From the NCBI GenBank assembly GCA_021802115.1, contig JAKABA010000123.1, forward strand, positions 1 through 11,374: a stretch of DNA of 11,374 bases. Reading direction: 5' to 3'. This document shows positions 7,014-11,374 of the stretch, piece after piece (the stretch's first letter is position 1; every line of letters begins with the position of its first letter). Source of the DNA: a bacterium (lineage in GTDB: Bacteria > Chloroflexota > Dormibacteria > UBA8260 > Bog-877). The notes under the pieces are model-generated. The model did no database searches and had not been told where the DNA came from. It worked only from the letters and a program-made list of their open reading frames with translations. The translations under genes and the position numbers were made by a program.

Positions 7014-7440
7014 GCCCCGGCAGCGCGGCCGAGAACTGAGAGTGGTAAGGGCAAGCCTGGTCGCCGCCGGGGTCTGAACAGGGTGAGTACGACTCGGAGG
7101 AGGCTCGGCAACGGCCGGGCCAGCCGGGCGGGGGTCCGCGACCCCAGCAGTCCGGCATGCATTGGCCCGCTCGCGCCTCCGCCGCCATCCCCATCTTTCA
7201 CTGCCAAGAGATCACCGGCGCGCCACGCTGGGACGAGATCGGGCAGTCGCCGAAGGTTCAGACCCCCGCGGCCCGTCCGCACGCCTGGCTTCCGACCCAG
7301 CCCCGGGGCGGGCGAAGGGACCCGAGGTGGCGTCCATCGCTCCGCACTCAGGTGATGGTCAGCCCTTGCATGCACTCGCCGATGCCGGCCCGATCACGGA
7401 TGTCCACGGAAGGTGATTTGGAGACCTGGGGAAGACCGCC
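7014..7440. other. 427-base spacer with a fall in GC near its right end
   Basis: No recognisable gene on either strand. Open frames here give proline/arginine-rich translations without motifs. From about 7340 onward the base composition becomes less GC-extreme and stays so into the next gene. I see no clear promoter for the 7474 gene and no intrinsic terminator for the BioY remnant. Confidence 0.45.
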
Positions 7441-7473
7441 TTGCCTCTCACTCCTGACGATGGGGGTGCCGTG

Positions 7474-9153
7474 ATGGCGCACCTACTGCTTCGCCTTCGC
7501 CACGGTCACGGTCCCCGGGGGTGGCCCGCCCAGTGGCTGAGAATCGTGCTGGTCGTGCTGACCGCCCTCCCGATCGCCGTCTACATCTTCTACGTCCTTC
7601 AGTTTGGCGTGAACATTCCTTGGTGGGACGAATGGGCATTCGTGCCCATCCTGCATAGCATGCTCACGGGCCACCTGACCTTCGGCCAGCTGTGGGCACA
7701 GCACAACGAAGATCGGATTCTCTTTCCGAATCTGGTTGAGTTGGTGCTGGCTTCCCTGACGCGGTATAACGTCGAAGTTGAGCTGCTCGCGAGTGCCGGG
7801 TTTCAAGTTCTGACCTTCCTGGCCATCGCGCTTCTCTACAGGCGGCGCCACGTGGGACCAGCCTGGGGGCTCATACCCGTGTCTGCCATGCTTTTCAGCC
7901 TGGTCCAGAGCTACAACATGCTTTCCGGGTTCGCGCTGCTCTGGTCCCTGGGCTTGTTCGGGTTGGCCTTGACCGTGGTCGCCCTGGATGACTTGCCAGG
8001 CCATTGGTGGGCCCTGCCGCTTGCCCTCATTGGCGCAGTGCTCGCATCCTACTCAGGCTTCCAGGGGCTGCTGGTGTGGCCCGCAGCACTGCCGTACTTG
8101 GTGGATCCCCGCACGACCTGGCGGACGCGCGGCATCTGGATTGGCCTCGGTGCCGTCGCATGGCTTGTCTATTTCGCAGGCCTCAACTTGCAGCCCAGCG
8201 CCATCGGGGGGAGCAGCGTCTACTTCGCACTTGGGCACCCGGTCGCAGCCGGGCGCTACCTCTTGGTGCTCGTCGGATCGGTCATTTCCTTACCCCTCTC
8301 CGCGGCCACATTCCTGGTCGGCGGGGTGATTCTGGCCCTATCGGGCGTGGCCTTCGCTTGGAGCTGCACGGCAGGCCGGACGCACAGAGATCCGGCGCTC
8401 AGATTCCCGGCTGCCCTACTGATCTACGGCATCCTGTTCGTTCTGGTTACCACCGTGGGGAGGTCAAGCTTTGGGACTCTCGAGGCGACCAGTCCCCGCT
8501 ACACAACTTCGGTTCTGGTTCTCTTGCTTGGTCTCTACTTGGTTCTCCTGCGGTGGTCGCGACACACCCCACACCCGCCCACAGGATTGGGAGGCGCCCT
8601 CCTAGGCATCTGTGGGCTGATCATGGCGGTTCAGTTTGTGGCTTCGATGCAAAGCGGGTGGCAGACCGGCCCACAGGCTCGGTCCGCGCGCTTGTTGGCG
8701 GCCGACCTGGTCGTGAATCTCGATCGCGCGCCACCGTCATTGGTGCAGGACTTCGTATACCCCTATCCGGGTCCATTCCTCCCGGCCCAAGTGAAGGTCC
8801 TTGAACGGTACCACCTGACCATTTTTGCCACGCCCGCTGCCTCGGCCGACGCTCGCTTGGGGGTCGTTCCAGGTGGAGCGCTCTCGCGTAGCCTGGGTGC
8901 GCCACTGTCAGTGGAGGAGTTACTCCGGCGGTCACGCTCGGACGCGCGAGCCTGGGCGATCCTGTCGACAATCTACGAGAGTCGAGCCGACCTGCAGGCG
9001 GCGTTTCCGCACCGATCGGCGCACTTCGCACTGAGTCTGCTGACGTGGGCTACAACTTCCGGGGCCGGACCGGACTGGGACTCTGTGTTCTTGCGGCCTT
9101 ACCGATCCGAGTTGGACCAGCTACTTCAGGCAGCCACCAATAGCTCGAGCTGA
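7474..9153 (+). CDS. Polytopic membrane protein, WWDEW/HNEDR motif, GT-C-like
   Basis: 559 residues from the ATG at 7474, preceded by GGGGGTG at 7462-7468; in-frame GTG at 7471 and TTG at 7441 are alternatives. One helix at about 23-43 is followed by a first outer loop with IPWWDEW at 48-54 and LWAQHNEDRILFP at 73-85. About ten more hydrophobic segments run to about residue 410. The last 150 residues are soluble, with a VYPYPG stretch near the start of that part. An acidic DE motif after the first helix, a HNE(H/D)R motif and a soluble tail fit a family of uncharacterised GT-C-like bacterial membrane proteins, probably sugar transferases using lipid-linked donors; the activity is inferred. 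It stands alone, converging on the glycosyltransferase at 9394, in DNA of lower GC than the left side. Reading frame and motifs are intact. Confidence 0.7.
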   Translation: MAHLLLRLRHGHGPRGWPAQWLRIVLVVLTALPIAVYIFYVLQFGVNIPWWDEWAFVPILHSMLTGHLTFGQLWAQHNEDRILFPNLVELVLASLTRYNVEVELLASAGFQVLTFLAIALLYRRRHVGPAWGLIPVSAMLFSLVQSYNMLSGFALLWSLGLFGLALTVVALDDLPGHWWALPLALIGAVLASYSGFQGLLVWPAALPYLVDPRTTWRTRGIWIGLGAVAWLVYFAGLNLQPSAIGGSSVYFALGHPVAAGRYLLVLVGSVISLPLSAATFLVGGVILALSGVAFAWSCTAGRTHRDPALRFPAALLIYGILFVLVTTVGRSSFGTLEATSPRYTTSVLVLLLGLYLVLLRWSRHTPHPPTGLGGALLGICGLIMAVQFVASMQSGWQTGPQARSARLLAADLVVNLDRAPPSLVQDFVYPYPGPFLPAQVKVLERYHLTIFATPAASADARLGVVPGGALSRSLGAPLSVEELLRRSRSDARAWAILSTIYESRADLQAAFPHRSAHFALSLLTWATTSGAGPDWDSVFLRPYRSELDQLLQAATNSSS

Positions 9154-9172
9154 CCGCGAGTGCCAGGGTCCT

Positions 9173-9198
9173 CCTACTGACGTGGGTCAGTGAGTAGG
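9173..9198 (+). terminator. Candidate terminator hairpin after the 7474 gene
   Basis: ACTGAC (9176-9181) and GTCAGT (9186-9191) form a perfect 6-bp stem with a GTGG loop. Flanking CCT and AGG can extend it with a bulge. It lies 20 bases after the stop codon, in the 240-base gap between convergent genes. No T-run follows, so the call is weak. Confidence 0.3.
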
Positions 9199-9393
9199 CG
9201 CCGACGAGACAGGCTGGAGCACCTTCCCGGGCACCGACCTACCCGTCACCTCCCAGGTGGCAGTGCACCATACCGGGCTTGCCGCTGGCCTCCCCATGTC
9301 CAACGGTCTGCCTTGGAGGTCCCAGACGTTTCTGCTCCAAGACTCGCAACACGGGCGCGCTGACCCTCACACCCTTGCTGTAGCCGCCAACCA

Positions 9394-11160
9394 TCAGCCA
9401 CGTGCCCAGAGCACCAACCATTCGCCGTTCGGAAGCCTGTAGCGACAGAACGGCTTGAAGTGCAGGCTGGCCACGTAATCGGTCCCGACGGACAGCGGAA
9501 CGGCAGGTTGGAATTCATCCGCACCCCCGGTCACTGTCGCCACAACGGTCACTATCGGGTCGATCCATCTTATCTCATTCAAGTACGCTGCCGTTCCGTA
9601 GTCACCAGGCAGCGGGTATATGACCGCCAGCTGAAGTTGGCCCCGATGATGCATGGCGGAGTCAAGACCTATCGTATTGACATTGATCATGTAGGCGTTG
9701 AACGCCAAGACGGCCACCGGGGGTCGGAGGGCCGCCGCTGAGGCGGCCCAGATTTCCTTGTCGGCAAAAGCTGACGCCGCAACCCAGCCTTTGCCGGAGG
9801 AGAACGGCACCCCTGCGTTGTCCTCGTACCGTCGAAGCGTGCCCTGGGCGGAGTCCCAAAGTGTCAGGTGATTCCCGTTGGGCAAGGGGACGGAGGTCAC
9901 CGCCTCCACGGACATCGGCAGGAACGTGAGCGCGGCCGACCCCAAAGTCATGGCGATCACTACAGCCGCCGGCACCATGAGGACAGGTCCACGAGTGGGT
10001 CCCGACCGGGACCGGACCAGCTGCAGTGATCTCATGACCCCCCAGGACGCAACGATCACCAGCGGCACAACCAGCGGTGCGACGAACCCCGATCCCCCGT
10101 TACGGCTCGACATGAGCGCCACCAGTCCGGTCACGACAACAATCGCGCACGCGGCGACCGGCGTATCGGAATCTGCCCACCCACGGAACTGACGCAAGAG
10201 CGAGCCAGGCCTCCCATCAAACGAATCTCGCGGGGCACACTTCTGAATAGCGATCCCGAGGCACGCGAGCCATCCCACCAAGAGGAAGATCGCCTCCCCA
10301 GCGTAGAGATAGAGATTCGCATTAGTGAGTAGGAACTGAAACCAGTCGCCGACGGAGAACAAGCTGCGAGGCGACCCATACAGAGCCGCCGCGGGTCCGT
10401 ATCCGGCACTCGTCAGATACGAGAATACACTCACCAGGTTGGCGGCGTACCAGGTCGCGGCCACGGCCGCGCCCATCGCGATGCCGCCGACTATCCGGAG
10501 AAGACTTGACCATGAACCCCGGGCTGCCGCGGGTACGAGGACCGCCAGAAGCAACCCTGGGACAAACGCCACCGTCATAGTGCGGGACAGCAGCATCAGC
10601 CCGAGGCTCACTCCCCAACCCAGCGATGGTAGCGTGCGCGTAAAGCCGTGGCTCCGGTGTGCAAAGTACAGTGCGCTAGCTAGACATGCCGCGGCCAATT
10701 CGGCAAAGTCGAACCCTCGACTGTAGGCCAGCAGGACCGGACAACAAGCGACGAAGAACAGTGCCACGCTGCGACTAGGCGTGGCCCAGTTCCTGGTCAG
10801 ACCAAGAGTCGCCACCAAGATCACCCCGTACGCTAAGACGGAGACGAAGAATGCATTGATGATCCGCAGCCCAATGACCCAGTCGAGGATCGACGCAAGT
10901 GCCGGAGCGAGCGGCGCCTGAACCGGTTGTCCGATGATCTGGTGCCACCATGCGGCGATTCCCCCGTTCTGGAGTCCCCGGTAGTCGACCAATGAGATCC
11001 TGACGTAGCCAGACTCATCGATGTCCAGTGGCTGCCCCACTCGTTGGGTGACCACCCAGACCGCATTGGCAAGGACGGGGACGGCAACGCCGAGAAGCGT
11101 GACCAGCGAGTCTGGGTGCAGCCTGGGCAAGCTGGGGGACTTCCGCCTCGGTGCTCCCAA
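9394..11160 (-). CDS. PMT/ArnT-like GT-C membrane glycosyltransferase
   Basis: 588 residues from a TTG at 11158-11160, chosen because GGAGGT sits five bases upstream and the frame closes at 11197-11199. A short basic N-terminus leads to a helix at about 19-37, then an outer loop with PLDIDESGYVRIS at 44-56. The acidic D46/D48/E49 cluster occupies the position of the catalytic Asp-Glu region of GT-C enzymes. Around ten further hydrophobic segments follow to about residue 420, with a GFDFAELAAACLASALYFAH helix typical of PMT_2-like proteins. The last 170 residues are a soluble domain. Such enzymes move a sugar from a polyprenyl-phosphate donor to protein, lipid or glycan outside the cytoplasmic membrane; the acceptor is unknown. 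A TTGACA -35 box close to the neighbouring insertion sequence may drive it. An O-antigen-type or other polytopic membrane protein is less likely. Confidence 0.75.
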   Translation of the reverse strand: MGAPRRKSPSLPRLHPDSLVTLLGVAVPVLANAVWVVTQRVGQPLDIDESGYVRISLVDYRGLQNGGIAAWWHQIIGQPVQAPLAPALASILDWVIGLRIINAFFVSVLAYGVILVATLGLTRNWATPSRSVALFFVACCPVLLAYSRGFDFAELAAACLASALYFAHRSHGFTRTLPSLGWGVSLGLMLLSRTMTVAFVPGLLLAVLVPAAARGSWSSLLRIVGGIAMGAAVAATWYAANLVSVFSYLTSAGYGPAAALYGSPRSLFSVGDWFQFLLTNANLYLYAGEAIFLLVGWLACLGIAIQKCAPRDSFDGRPGSLLRQFRGWADSDTPVAACAIVVVTGLVALMSSRNGGSGFVAPLVVPLVIVASWGVMRSLQLVRSRSGPTRGPVLMVPAAVVIAMTLGSAALTFLPMSVEAVTSVPLPNGNHLTLWDSAQGTLRRYEDNAGVPFSSGKGWVAASAFADKEIWAASAAALRPPVAVLAFNAYMINVNTIGLDSAMHHRGQLQLAVIYPLPGDYGTAAYLNEIRWIDPIVTVVATVTGGADEFQPAVPLSVGTDYVASLHFKPFCRYRLPNGEWLVLWARG

Positions 11161-11165
11161 AGTCC

Positions 11166-11171
11166 ACCTCC
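11166..11171 (-). promoter_or_regulatory. Shine-Dalgarno GGAGGT deciding a TTG start
   Basis: Minus-strand GGAGGT at 11171-11166 is five bases before the TTG at 11160. It is the strongest ribosome binding site seen in the window, and it supports TTG over downstream starts for the GT-C glycosyltransferase. Confidence 0.65.
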
Positions 11172-11200
11172 GCCATTCGCGTGTGTTCAGCCACCATCAG

Positions 11201-11268
11201 GTGGATTGGCACTCGCTTCATCGTCGATGGTGACGAGCGGGTCTGTCAAGTAGACGGCGTGGATTGGC
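11201..11268. repeat. 10-bp direct repeat GTGGATTGGC spanning the promoter
   Basis: GTGGATTGGC occurs at 11201-11210 and again at 11259-11268, on either side of the candidate promoter. A small inverted repeat (CCACC at 11191-11195, GGTGG at 11200-11204) overlaps the first copy. It could be a duplicated regulatory site, a scar of insertion-sequence activity, or chance. Confidence 0.35.
11220..11249 (-). promoter_or_regulatory. Candidate promoter for the GT-C gene, possibly from the IS end
   Basis: On the minus strand a perfect TTGACA (11249-11244) is followed after 18 bases by GACGAT (11225-11220), a weak -10 keeping A2, A5 and T6. The start would fall near 11213, giving a leader of about 53 bases ahead of the TTG at 11160. 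The -35 lies 27 bases beyond the transposase stop codon and points out of the element, as in known outward promoters of insertion sequences. Confidence 0.4.
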
Positions 11269-11276
11269 TTGTGGGG

Positions 11277-11374
11277 CTAGTGTCCTGTTACCGAAATAGA
11301 TTGGTGGTTCGCCTTGGCTAGGATCTGGTCCGGTGTCTTCACCCAGGTGAAGGGATGCTTGTGGTCATTCCAGG
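11277..11374 (-). CDS. IS630-family transposase, C-terminal end (cut by window edge)
   Basis: The minus strand reads from the window edge to a TAG at 11277-11279, giving 31 residues. WNDHKHPFTWVKTPDQILAK followed by an ISVTGH end matches the C-terminus of IS630-family transposases, which end in a WN...PF.W.KT.D.IL motif and often in a GH-type tail. These DDE enzymes move by cut-and-paste at TA dinucleotides. The catalytic core lies outside the window, so I cannot tell whether the element is complete. The exact right end is not identified; no terminal inverted repeat can be matched without the other end. Confidence 0.8.
   Translation of the reverse strand, partial: WNDHKHPFTWVKTPDQILAKANHQSISVTGH

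Noticed and set aside
7083..7416. Small open frames in the 7014-7440 spacer
   Set aside because: Several overlapping frames on both strands, all Arg/Pro-rich, with no ribosome binding site and no recognisable product.
9142..9151. AGCTCGAGCT palindrome at the end of the 7474 gene
   Set aside because: It lies within the Ser-Ser codons and overlaps the stop codon. It is short, with no loop, and is best explained by coding sequence.
9247..9259. CACCT / AGGTG stem in the convergent gap
   Set aside because: Five base pairs with a 3-base loop and no T-run is too weak to call a terminator for either gene.

Overview
The window comes from a GC-rich bacterium. Two features suggest Actinomycetota or a GC-rich relative such as Dormibacterota or Chloroflexota: a secreted-protein repeat of the DTRPG / SNLNF / VVVP / LYNGSSGTVQL type, and a putative leaderless promoter. 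No marker gene is present, so the phylum remains an inference.

Left part (1-4334, very GC-rich, all on the minus strand). This looks like a piece of a glycan or cell-envelope gene cluster. From upstream to downstream it holds a large protein combining a SAM methyltransferase, a coiled coil and two GT2 domains (1761-4160, with coding sequence continuing upstream without an ordinary start codon); a 656-base stretch with no recognisable gene; a small SAM methyltransferase of the kind found beside glycosyltransferases (262-1104); a 10-bp hairpin; and the first 37 residues of a GT-C type membrane glycosyltransferase leaving the window at base 1.

Middle part (4335-7013). Two neighbouring divergent genes are broken. 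The minus-strand gene coded for an exported protein with an unrecognised N-terminal domain, an IPT/TIG domain and several copies of the DTRPG-type repeat. It is interrupted by at least four single-base losses in G/C runs and by losses of repeat segments. The plus-strand gene is a BioY-type biotin transporter substrate-binding (S) component with one nonsense codon and one frameshift. Whether this is true decay or sequence error cannot be settled from the bases alone.

Right part (about 7340-11374). GC drops and the genes are clean again. Two large polytopic membrane proteins converge on each other: a WWDEW / HNEDR-motif protein (7474-9153, plus) and a PMT-like GT-C glycosyltransferase (9394-11160, minus, TTG start with a strong Shine-Dalgarno). 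Beyond the latter lies the C-terminal end of an IS630-family transposase running off the window. A consensus TTGACA -35 box just past the transposase stop points at the glycosyltransferase. The lower GC and the insertion sequence suggest that this right part was acquired.

Common theme: building, modifying and displaying surface polysaccharide or glycoprotein. I saw no defence system, CRISPR array, tRNA or rRNA, and nothing I would call a wholly new system. The most unusual points are the GT2 protein with a degenerate second domain and the pattern of damage in the surface-protein gene.
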